DNA from: Acidimicrobiia bacterium
Lineage (GTDB): Bacteria; Actinomycetota; Acidimicrobiia; Spongiisociales; ZC4RG35
Direction of reading: 5' to 3'
NCBI GenBank assembly: GCA_026002975.1
Contig: BPGJ01000006.1
Coordinates: 116,429-180,428, forward strand
Length of the DNA stretch: 64,000 nucleotides
The notes under the pieces are model-generated. The model made no database searches. It saw only the letters and a list, made by a program, of their open reading frames with translations, and was not told the DNA's origin. The translations under genes were made by a program, and so were the position numbers. Of the stretch, positions 49,324-58,148 are shown one piece after another. Numbering within the stretch: the first letter of the stretch is position 1; every line of letters starts with the position of its first letter.

Positions 49324-51319
49324 AGACCGAACCCTCGCCGGGGCGGCTGTCCACGGTCAGGTCGCCTCCGAGGAGTCGGGCGAGCTGACGGGCGATGAAC
49401 AGTCCCAGCCCCACGCCGCCCCTGGTCTGGCCTTCCGGAGTCTGGCCGAACTCGGCGAAGATCGCTTCCCGAGCCTCCGGGGGGATGCCGATGCCGGTGT
49501 CCTCGACGTCGAAACGCAGCAGCAGCTCGCCCTCTCCTGCTTCGGCGGTGGACACCCTGATCTTCACTCCACCCCGTTCGGTGAACTTCAGGCCGTTGCT
49601 GAGCAGGTTGGAGAGGATCCGTTCGAGGTGTCGGGGGTCGGTCTCGACCACCCGCGGCACCTCGGGGGCGATCTCCGCCGACAGCTCGAGCCCCTTGGCT
49701 TCGGCGACCGGCTGAAGACCGTTGGTCAGGTAGCGGATCAGATCGGCGATGTCGACCGGCTCGGTTTCCACCCCGATACGACCAGACTCGATACGGGAAA
49801 GGTCGAGGAGCTGGTTGACCAGATCGAGCATCGAGTCGGCCGCACGGCGGATGGTTTCGACGAACTCCCGGGTCTCGGCGTCGAGCGGTTGTTCGAGTAG
49901 CAGCTCGCTCATCCCCAACACCGCGGTGATCGGCGTCTTCAGGTCGTGGGTGATCCGAGCCAGGAACAAGGTCTTGGCCTGGTTGGCGGCTTCGGCCTGG
50001 CGCGTCTTCTCCTCGAGACTCCGCTCCAACTGCACGATGTGGGTGACGTCGCGGATCCCCAGCCGGGCCCGACCATCCGAGGCGCCTTTGAACGCCACCT
50101 CCGTCCACACCCGGCTGCCGTCCTTCCGGACGAGCCGCACCCGCATGATCCCGGTGTCGGTGTTCCAGCTTTCCAACAGTTCGGCTACCCGTTCCCAGTC
50201 GGCGGGGTCGGTCACCTTGGCTGCCGGACTGCCCACCAGCTCTTCGGGGGTGTAGCCCAGCAGCTCCCTCACCGAAGGCGACACGTAGGCGATGGTGCCG
50301 TCCCGCTCGAGCAGGACGATCACGTCGAGCGAGGTGGCGGCCAACAGCTCGTAGAGAGAAGCCAGCTCGAGTTTGCGTTCCTTCTCCCGGTTGAGCGCCT
50401 CGAGGAGCATCGCCCGGGTCACCAAGCCCCTACGCTCGAAGACCACCAACGCGAGGCGGTATGCGGCCCATGCGGCTGCAGCCGCTGCCACGCTGAGGGC
50501 AGCCGCCGTCACCCAGAGTGGGAAGCCTTCTGAGCGAGGGCTGGCCGTCACCTCGAACACCCTGTCCGCCGCCAGGAACCTGACCCCGTCGCCGGGTGTG
50601 GTCTCGGTAGTGAGCTCGATGCGATAGTCGGCCAGGGTCGAAGCAGGAACCGCGTCCGACACGATGGTCGCCAAGTCGGCGGCGCCCAGAGCCACACCCC
50701 GCCACGACTCGGTCACGAACGGCACAACCAGGATCACCCCGGTGGATCCGTTGACGAGGGTCAGAGGTTCGCTCGTGGCAGGACCCTGCGTCGCCATCGC
50801 CCGTTGGATGGCCCGCCTGCGCCGCTCCTCGGACGCCGCGTCGAAACCGATGAGGGGGCTGGCTCCCCGGCCCGGCCGGTGGTACACCACGATGGCGTGG
50901 AGCGGGGTGTCGGCTATGGGTCCTCCTCCCACCGAGAAGAACTCCACCGGTTCCTGGTAGAGCCCGTTGACGAAGGCCTCCACCTGGTCCAGTTCGTTGG
51001 GGAGCGCTACCCGGGCGATGGCCACCGAGTCGGGATCGCGGGTGAGTTCAAGATGGTCGGTGAAGGAGAGGAACTCCTCGGGGGTGGGGTAGGGCTCGAC
51101 CAGGAAGAGACCGGTGGCGGCTTCCAGCCGGGCGAATCCTTCAGCAAACGCCTCCTCTAGTTCATCGGCCGCCAACCCCGCCGTTCGGCGGCGGTCCTCT
51201 TCGAGTTGGAGACTGCGAACCTCGGTCCATCCCCAGACCGATATCAGCCCGACGAGCAGGACCGTCAGGCCGACTCGCCGGGCAGCTCGACGGACCGCCG
51301 AAGAACGGTGCTTTTCCAT
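49262..51319 (-). CDS. CHASE/PAS domain sensor histidine kinase
   Basis: CHASE-like extracytoplasmic region, PAS, H-box FLARITHDLKTPITAVLGMSELLL, HATPase G boxes. Confidence 0.92.
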   Translation of the reverse strand: MEKHRSSAVRRAARRVGLTVLLVGLISVWGWTEVRSLQLEEDRRRTAGLAADELEEAFAEGFARLEAATGLFLVEPYPTPEEFLSFTDHLELTRDPDSVAIARVALPNELDQVEAFVNGLYQEPVEFFSVGGGPIADTPLHAIVVYHRPGRGASPLIGFDAASEERRRRAIQRAMATQGPATSEPLTLVNGSTGVILVVPFVTESWRGVALGAADLATIVSDAVPASTLADYRIELTTETTPGDGVRFLAADRVFEVTASPRSEGFPLWVTAAALSVAAAAAAWAAYRLALVVFERRGLVTRAMLLEALNREKERKLELASLYELLAATSLDVIVLLERDGTIAYVSPSVRELLGYTPEELVGSPAAKVTDPADWERVAELLESWNTDTGIMRVRLVRKDGSRVWTEVAFKGASDGRARLGIRDVTHIVQLERSLEEKTRQAEAANQAKTLFLARITHDLKTPITAVLGMSELLLEQPLDAETREFVETIRRAADSMLDLVNQLLDLSRIESGRIGVETEPVDIADLIRYLTNGLQPVAEAKGLELSAEIAPEVPRVVETDPRHLERILSNLLSNGLKFTERGGVKIRVSTAEAGEGELLLRFDVEDTGIGIPPEAREAIFAEFGQTPEGQTRGGVGLGLFIARQLARLLGGDLTVDSRPGEGSVFTLTVRARVVEPVAVGDDSR

Positions 51320-51361
51320 CGTATGACTCTTCGGCAGCTGGAGGGCGTGCCTGAAGCCGGT

Positions 51362-52345
51362 TTAGGGTCGGATGCGGGACGCATCCGAGACCAGGTGTTT
51401 GGCCAGCACCTCCCATATCTCGGTGCGGGCCAGGGTCTTGCGCATGCCCACAAGAGTCCGCATGAAGGTGGGCACGGCAGCCCGGGAGTCCATCGGGTTG
51501 GGTCTCATGGCGGACAGGGCGTGGGGCGAGGGTCGGAGCACCACCACGTCGGTGTCGGGCCAGCGGGACGAGATCAGCTGCAGCTCCTCGGACAGCGCCT
51601 GGGCTCCGACTCGGTCTAGCAGCCTCTCGTGGGGCCAAGCCCCCGGCCGTTCCTCTTCCAACGCCATGGGAGCCAACACCAGAACCAGGTCGAGGGGCTC
51701 GGGGTTACCGAGCACCAGGTCGGCGTGGGTGCCCGACATCACCCCGCCGTCGACGTAGTAGCGGCCGTCGATCCGGTAGGGTTGGAACACCACGGGGATG
51801 GCGCTGGAGGCCGCTACGGCGTCGGCCAGCCCTACCGCAGGAGCCCCTTCGGTTCCGAAAGCCACCCGGTGGCGGTCCTGCACGTCGAACGCGGTTATGA
51901 CGGTTGGCGTCGCCGGCCACCCCGAGGCGGCTTCCGGGCCGATCTTCTCGGCTACCCACCGGGCCAAACCGCCGGCCTCCCAACGGGCTGGAGACGCCAA
52001 GAGCATCCCCAATCCCGGCTGACGAACTCCCGGGAGGAGGCCGTGACGTACCCAGCGGACCAGTCCCGCGCCCCGAGCCCGGGTGAACAGCCGCTCCGAG
52101 ATCCGTCGGGCTACCTCGTCGGGTCCTTCGTCACCTTCGACCAGCGAATCCAGATGCAACCCGGAATGGCGTACCAGAGCCGCCACGAACGCCCCAGCCG
52201 AGGTCCCCACCACCACCGACGCCCGTTCGGGAGACCAGCCGGTCGCCATCTCCAGGGCCATCAGGGTGGCCATCTCCCATGCCGCACCGGTGACACCGCC
52301 GCCACCCAGCACCAGACCGACCGACGGCGAAGGGCGTGAAGTCAT
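51362..52345 (-). CDS. patatin-like phospholipase family protein
   Basis: GLVLGGGGVTGAAWE; nucleophile VVGTSAGAF; YVDGGVMSGTHADL. Confidence 0.9.
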   Translation of the reverse strand: MTSRPSPSVGLVLGGGGVTGAAWEMATLMALEMATGWSPERASVVVGTSAGAFVAALVRHSGLHLDSLVEGDEGPDEVARRISERLFTRARGAGLVRWVRHGLLPGVRQPGLGMLLASPARWEAGGLARWVAEKIGPEAASGWPATPTVITAFDVQDRHRVAFGTEGAPAVGLADAVAASSAIPVVFQPYRIDGRYYVDGGVMSGTHADLVLGNPEPLDLVLVLAPMALEEERPGAWPHERLLDRVGAQALSEELQLISSRWPDTDVVVLRPSPHALSAMRPNPMDSRAAVPTFMRTLVGMRKTLARTEIWEVLAKHLVSDASRIRP

Positions 52346-52396
52346 GGACACCGCAGAATAGGACGGCGTCGGCGCCAAACCGCCTACCGTGGACTC

Positions 52397-53300
52397 ATGA
52401 GGATCCGGCCGGTCGATGCCCGTGGTGACCTACCCCACCTGGAGGAGCTGTTCCGGGTGGTGACCGAATGTGACGGCCACCCCCCCATCGGTGAACACAA
52501 GTACCTCGACCTCCTTCACCCCGAACCCGACCGGGTGGCGGGTCTGGTGGCCGAAGACGGGGAGGCGATCGTCGCCTACCTGGCGCTGTCCCCCACCCAG
52601 CAGGAGGACACCTGGGCGATGGAGTTGGCGGTCCACCCCATGCATCGCAACCCGGCGACCCTCAACAGGCTGGTGGAGACGGGGCTGGAGTTCGCCCGGA
52701 CCCACCACGCCAAGAAGATGAGGGTGTGGGCGTTCCAGCCGAACGTGGCCGACGTGTTGGAACGGGCCGGATTCTCGCCGGAGCGGGAACTCCGTCAGCT
52801 CCGTCGGCCGCTCCCCCATCCCGAGCGACCCGCGTTCCCCGCCGGTGTCGTCGTTCGGGGTTTTCGGCCCGGGATCGACGAGGAAGACTGGCTGAAGGTG
52901 AACAACGCGGCGTTCGCCGGCCATCCCGAGAACGGCGCCTGGACCAGGGAGATCCTCGCCGACCGGGAAGCCCAGGAGTGGTTCGACCCCGAGGGGTTTC
53001 GGATGGCTTGGGAAGAGGACTCCCTGGTGGGGTTCTGCTGGACCAAGGTCCACCCCCCCTTCGGTGGGCCACCCGCAACCCACCGGGGAGATCTACGTCA
53101 TCGCAGTGGCTCCTTGGGCCCAGGGTCGGGGATTGGGACGCAACCTCGTCTTGGAGGGTCTCCGCTACCTGTGGGAGGTCCGCCGGGTTCCCTGGGCGAT
53201 GCTCTACGTCGACGCCGACAACACTCGGGGGATCGCTCTATACGACGACTTGGGTTTCAGACTCGATCACGTCGACCGTTCCTTCGTCAAGGAACTGTGA
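52397..53300 (+). CDS. mshD: mycothiol synthase-like tandem GNAT acetyltransferase, apparent frameshift in C7 run at 53053-53059
   Basis: First GNAT domain in 52397 frame; ...GEIYVIAVAPWAQGRGLGRNLVLEGLRYL...LYVDADNTRGIALYDDLGF in next frame. Confidence 0.85.
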
Positions 53301-53431
53301 CCGAAGCGTCGAAGACAGGTAGGGCAACGCTCGTCGGTCTCCTCGGTGGGTGAGTGACACCACGGGCAGGGAAGGTCGGTCGATTCGACCGTGAGCACCT
53401 GGTACCCGTGACCGAACCCCTCCAAGTGCAC
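53267..53431 (-). CDS. small zinc-ribbon protein, below the supplied ORF-length cutoff
   Basis: Manual translation: VHLEGFGHGYQVLTVESTDLPCPWCHSPTEETDERCPTCLRRFGHSSLTKERST*; two CxxC knuckles. Confidence 0.5.
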   Translation of the reverse strand: MHLEGFGHGYQVLTVESTDLPCPWCHSPTEETDERCPTCLRRFGHSSLTKERST

Positions 53432-53500
53432 CTCCAGGATCGGATCGACGGCAGGCTAGAGAAATCCGCTCTCCGATCCGGGTATTTCCTGGTCGGCGGC

Positions 53501-54334
53501 CTACTCGAGCGAATCGGCGAGGTCGTCGACCAGGTAGGCGAGATCACCTAGCCGTCCATCCCGCTTCTCGGCGGCCTCGAGCATGCTGGCTGCGGCGTGG
53601 TAGGCGGTCCAAGCCCGCAACCGGTGGCGGGGGAAGGAGGCGCCGTAGCCCTCCCAGAGAGCCTCGGAGGCGCCCGGGCCGATCTCCCGGTCGAACCGCC
53701 AGGCGGCCCGGGAGAGATCCCACTCGGGTGGCGCCAGGGTGGCCCACTCCCAATCGATCAGCATGACCTCCCCGTCCTCCGAGACGAGGAACTTCCCCGG
53801 GTCGGGATGGGTGTGGGCAGGAACCGGATCCGACGCCACCGGGATGTTCGCCTTGCTTCGGGCGGCGTCCAGCACGTCCCGTGGCAGCCCGAGTCGCCTC
53901 CTGTAACGCTCCAACCGGTCCAGGACCGACCTGAAGTGGGCCTCCACGTAGGCCCCGTCGAGACCACGATCCAGGTTGGTGATGTCGGCACCCGAGGTGT
54001 GGACGGCCCGCAGCACCGCACCCGCCTTTCTGATGGCCGAGGGGTTCATCGGCAGGGTCGCCAGGCTCCAGGCCCCCCCATCGGTCATGCGGATCCACGG
54101 ATGGCCTCCGGTCGACCCCCTCTCCAAGATCGCCGGCACTCCGGCGGTCCCGGCCAGTGCCTCCAGGGCGTGACGTTCCCGGCGTTCCCTGGCCGGGGTC
54201 GAATACACCTTGACGATGGTGGTCCTACCGGACTCTTCGAGGAGTCGGAACACCCGGTTGCCCCCGGCCGTGATCTCTTTGACCGTGGCCGTGGGAGCCA
54301 GGCTCGTCACCATCTGTGCTGCATCCATCGTCAC
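53501..54334 (-). CDS. aminoglycoside phosphotransferase-like (APH family) kinase
   Basis: PVPAHTHPDPGKFLVSEDGEVMLIDWEWATLAPPEWDLSRAAW, a Brenner/DFG-like core. Confidence 0.75.
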   Translation of the reverse strand: MTMDAAQMVTSLAPTATVKEITAGGNRVFRLLEESGRTTIVKVYSTPARERRERHALEALAGTAGVPAILERGSTGGHPWIRMTDGGAWSLATLPMNPSAIRKAGAVLRAVHTSGADITNLDRGLDGAYVEAHFRSVLDRLERYRRRLGLPRDVLDAARSKANIPVASDPVPAHTHPDPGKFLVSEDGEVMLIDWEWATLAPPEWDLSRAAWRFDREIGPGASEALWEGYGASFPRHRLRAWTAYHAAASMLEAAEKRDGRLGDLAYLVDDLADSLE

Positions 54335-54455
54335 TCCCTCAGGACGGCTTCTACGGGTGGACGGCGTACGGTCGCGTGTCCTACCCGTCGGCCGGATCCG
54401 GGACCCGACTCGGGGCGGGTAGGCTGCGACGTTCTCAGGCTAGCCAGAGAAACCC

Positions 54456-56402
54456 ATGGCATTGGACATTCGATTCCCCGACGGAAACGTCCACTCGTTC
54501 CCGGAAGGAACCACCCCGGCGGAGATCGCCGCCTGGATCGGACCTGGTCTGGCCCGGGCCGCGGTGGCGGCCAAGATCAACGGGCGTCTGGTCGACCTGA
54601 CCACCCCGCTCCACGAGTCGGGCGACCTCGAGATCGTGACCCTGGACAGCGAAACCGGCCGGCACGTCCTCAGGCATTCGACCGCCCACGTCCTCGCCCA
54701 GGCGGTGTTGAGGTTGTTCCCCGAAGCCACCTTCGCGATCGGTCCCCCCATCGAGGACGGCTTCTACTACGACTTCGACGTCGGCAGGCCGTTCACCCCC
54801 GAAGACTTGGAGCGGATCGAAGAGGAGATGCGGCGGATCGTCTCCGAGGACCAGCCGTTCGTCCGGGAGGAGCTCAGCCGGGACGAAGCGTTGGAGGTCT
54901 TCCGCGACCACCCCTACAAACGGGAGATCATCGAATCGGTGGAGGAGAGTGAGGTCGGTTCGGGGGAGGTGGTGACCGTCTACCGCAACGACGGTTTCGT
55001 CGACCTCTGCCGGGGCCCCCATCTTCCCTCCACCGGCCGCATCCCGGCGTTCAAGCTGCTGCGGTCGGCGGGCGCCTACTGGCGGGGAGACGAGACCCGG
55101 CCTCAGCTACAGCGGATCTACGGGACTGCGTGGGAATCGAAGAAGGCGCTCGACGAGTACCTGGAACGCCTGGCCGAGGCCGAGCGTCGGGACCATCGTC
55201 GACTGGGACCGGAACTCGACCTGTTCAGCTTCCCCAGGGAGCTGGGCGCCGGACTGGTGGTGTGGCATCCGGACGGTGGAATGGTCAGGAAGCTCATCGA
55301 GGATCGGAGCCGGGCCCTCCACGAACAGTACGGGTTCCGTTTCGTGTACAGCCCGCACCTGGCCCGTGAAGACCTGTGGAGGGTGTCGGGTCACCTGGAC
55401 TGGTACTCGGAGTACATGTACCCGCCGATGCGATCCGACGAGGGAGAGTCCTACCGGGTGAAACCGATGAACTGCCCCTTCCACATCCTCGTCTACCGCT
55501 CAAGGGGCAGGTCGTACCGGGACCTACCTCTCAGGCTGGCCGAGCTCGGCTCGGTGTACCGTTTCGAGAGGTCCGGAGTTCTCCACGGGATGCTCCGACT
55601 GCGGGGCTTCACCCAGGACGACTCCCACACCTTCTGCACCAGGGAACAACTCGGCGGGGAGCTGCAACACCACTTGGATTTCGTCTTGAACTGGTTGGCC
55701 GACTTCGGTTTCGACTCGTTCGAAGCCGACCTGTCCACCCGCAACCCGGAGAAGTGGATGGGATCGGTCGAGGCGTGGGACGAAGCCACAGAAGCCCTCC
55801 GGGCCGCTCTCGACGAGTCCGGGATCGGCTATCGGGTGGCCGAAGGGGAGGCGGCGTTCTACGGGCCGAAGATCGACGTCCACATCCACGACGCCATCGG
55901 GCGCCGATGGCAGATGTCCACCATCCAGGTCGACTTCATGCTCCCCGAACGGTTCGGCCTGGAATACGTCACCCCCGCCAACACGCCGGAGAGGCCGGTG
56001 ATGATCCACTGCGCCAAGGCCGGTTCGATCGAACGGTTCATGGGCGTACTTGTCGAGCACTACGCGGGCGCTTTCCCGCTGTGGCTGGCACCCGTCCAGG
56101 TGACCCTGGTACCGGTCGCCGACCGTCACCTCGAATACGCCCACCAGGTGGCGGGTCGGATGCGCCAGGCCGGGCTCAGGGTGGAGGTCGACTCCACCGA
56201 CGAGACGGTGGGTGAGAAGATCCGCCGGGCTCTCACCGCCAAACACCCGGTGGTGGCGGTCGTGGGGGACCGGGACGTCGAAGCAGAGACGGTGGGTCTC
56301 CGCTTCTACGGCGACGACGAGGAGACACGAGGGGTGCCCGTGGACACCGCGATCGAAGACCTCGTCTCGAAGGCGACCCCTCCCCGTCCGGGAGAGAGAT
56401 GA
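54456..56402 (+). CDS. thrS: threonyl-tRNA synthetase
   Basis: TGS domain; RHSTAHVLAQAV; VKPMNCPFHILVYRSRGRSYRDLPLRLAELGSVYRFERSGVLHGMLRLRGFTQDDSH. Confidence 0.98.
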   Translation: MALDIRFPDGNVHSFPEGTTPAEIAAWIGPGLARAAVAAKINGRLVDLTTPLHESGDLEIVTLDSETGRHVLRHSTAHVLAQAVLRLFPEATFAIGPPIEDGFYYDFDVGRPFTPEDLERIEEEMRRIVSEDQPFVREELSRDEALEVFRDHPYKREIIESVEESEVGSGEVVTVYRNDGFVDLCRGPHLPSTGRIPAFKLLRSAGAYWRGDETRPQLQRIYGTAWESKKALDEYLERLAEAERRDHRRLGPELDLFSFPRELGAGLVVWHPDGGMVRKLIEDRSRALHEQYGFRFVYSPHLAREDLWRVSGHLDWYSEYMYPPMRSDEGESYRVKPMNCPFHILVYRSRGRSYRDLPLRLAELGSVYRFERSGVLHGMLRLRGFTQDDSHTFCTREQLGGELQHHLDFVLNWLADFGFDSFEADLSTRNPEKWMGSVEAWDEATEALRAALDESGIGYRVAEGEAAFYGPKIDVHIHDAIGRRWQMSTIQVDFMLPERFGLEYVTPANTPERPVMIHCAKAGSIERFMGVLVEHYAGAFPLWLAPVQVTLVPVADRHLEYAHQVAGRMRQAGLRVEVDSTDETVGEKIRRALTAKHPVVAVVGDRDVEAETVGLRFYGDDEETRGVPVDTAIEDLVSKATPPRPGER

Positions 56403-56860
56403 CCGACGGGATCCACATACCCAGAGAGGTGGCCGACGCGGAGGGTGTCCCGGAGGATCTCGACGCCAGCGTGGTCGGGCCCTACCGATTCCCCGACCCT
56501 CGACGGAGACGGATCGCCGGAGGCATCTATCTGGGTTTGGCGGCCCTGGTCGCATGGTGGCGCCCCACCTGGCCGTTCCTGCTCGTCCTGGTCGGATTGG
56601 GGCTCTGGCACGTCATGGCGGCTTGGCCGCTCGGCCTCGACCAGGAGGAGGCCCTGCTGGTGGCGGCTCCCAGGGTTCCGTTCCCGGTCGGACATGCCTC
56701 CGCCGCTCTCACCTTCACGGGAATCCGGGCCCGACCCACCTGGCACGTGGTCGTTTACTCGGACGAAGACCCGCCCCGGAGGCGGGCGCTGGTCACCTTG
56801 GACGCGGTGACCGGCGACCCGATCGGGGAACCCTACGTGGAGGACCTCCCTCCGGTGTAG
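56399..56860 (+). CDS. membrane-associated hypothetical protein coupled to thrS
   Basis: ATGA overlap with thrS stop; hydrophobic RIAGGIYLGLAALVAWWRPTWPFLLVLVGLGLWHVMAA. Confidence 0.7.
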   Translation: MTDGIHIPREVADAEGVPEDLDASVVGPYRFPDPRRRRIAGGIYLGLAALVAWWRPTWPFLLVLVGLGLWHVMAAWPLGLDQEEALLVAAPRVPFPVGHASAALTFTGIRARPTWHVVVYSDEDPPRRRALVTLDAVTGDPIGEPYVEDLPPV

Positions 56861-56861
56861 G

Positions 56862-58148
56862 TCACCGTTGGTCGATCGGGACGTAGTCCCGCTCGGTCGG
56901 ACCTACGTACACCTGGCGGGGCCGGTAGATCCTCAGATCGGGGTCGGAGGTCAACTCGCGCCACTGGGCCAGCCAGCCGGGCAGACGTCCGAGCGCGAAC
57001 AGGACCGGGAACATGTCGGTGGGGAAGCCCATCGCCCGGTAGATGATCCCCGAGTAGAAGTCGACGTTGGGATACAGCTTCCGTTCGATGAAGTAGTCGT
57101 CGGAGAGGGCGACCTCTTCGAGCTGCATCGCCACGTCCAACAGGGGATCGTCACGTCCCAACTTGGCGAGGACGTCCTGGGCCGTCTGTTTGATGATCCG
57201 GGCCCGGGGATCGAAGTTCTTGTAGACCCTGTGCCCGAAACCCATCAAACGGAAAGGGTCGTTCTTGTCCTTGGCCTTGGCGACCCACTTGGACACGTCC
57301 CCTCCGTCGGCGACGATCCGTTCCAACATCTCGATCACCTCCTGGTTGGCCCCACCGTGGAGGGGCCCCGAGAGGGCGCAGATACCCGCCGCCACCGAGG
57401 CGAAAACGTCGGCCCTGCCCGAACCGACTAGACGAACCGCCGTGGAGGAGCAGTTCTGTCCATGGTCGGCATGGAGGATCAACAACACGTCGAGGGCCTG
57501 GGCGATCACCGGATCCACCACGTACTCCGACGTCGGGAGGGAGAACATGGTGTGGAGGAAACGGGCCACGTAGGGGAGGTCGTTGCGGGGATACACGTAG
57601 GGTTGGTGAACCCTGTACTTGTACGCCCAGGAGATCATGGTGGGCATCTTGGCGATCAGCCGCCGCGCCGACAGGTCGACCGCCTCCCGATCGGTGGGGT
57701 CCAGATCCTCGGGGTAGTAGCTCGCCAAGGCCGAAGTGGCAGAAGCCAGGATCTGCATGGGGTGGGCCTCGTGCGGGAAAGCCTCGAAGAGCTGTTTCAT
57801 GTCCTCCCGTAGGAGCGAATGCATGGTGATCGACTCCTCGAAGGCGTCGAGCTCCGCCTTGGTGGGCAGCTCCCCATAGTTGAGCAGGAACGCCACCTCC
57901 AAGAAGGTGGACTGCTCGGCGAGCTGCTCGATCGGATACCCCCGGTAGCGCAGGATCCCGGCCTCACCGTCGATGAACGAGACCGAAGACGTGTTGGCGG
58001 CGGTGTTGGCGAACCCGGAGTCGAGGGTGACCACCCCGAGCTCTTTACGCAGGTTGGATATGTCTACTCCGTTGTCGCCCTCGGAGGACTCGACGATGTC
58101 GAGCTCGATCTGGCGATCGCCTATCCGCATGGACGCTTTGGCGTTCAC
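56862..58148 (-). CDS. gltA: citrate synthase
   Basis: ILRYRGYPIEQLAEQS; LILHADHGQNCSST; GPLHGGANQEVIEML; GFGHRVYKNFDPRA. Confidence 0.97.
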   Translation of the reverse strand: MNAKASMRIGDRQIELDIVESSEGDNGVDISNLRKELGVVTLDSGFANTAANTSSVSFIDGEAGILRYRGYPIEQLAEQSTFLEVAFLLNYGELPTKAELDAFEESITMHSLLREDMKQLFEAFPHEAHPMQILASATSALASYYPEDLDPTDREAVDLSARRLIAKMPTMISWAYKYRVHQPYVYPRNDLPYVARFLHTMFSLPTSEYVVDPVIAQALDVLLILHADHGQNCSSTAVRLVGSGRADVFASVAAGICALSGPLHGGANQEVIEMLERIVADGGDVSKWVAKAKDKNDPFRLMGFGHRVYKNFDPRARIIKQTAQDVLAKLGRDDPLLDVAMQLEEVALSDDYFIERKLYPNVDFYSGIIYRAMGFPTDMFPVLFALGRLPGWLAQWRELTSDPDLRIYRPRQVYVGPTERDYVPIDQR

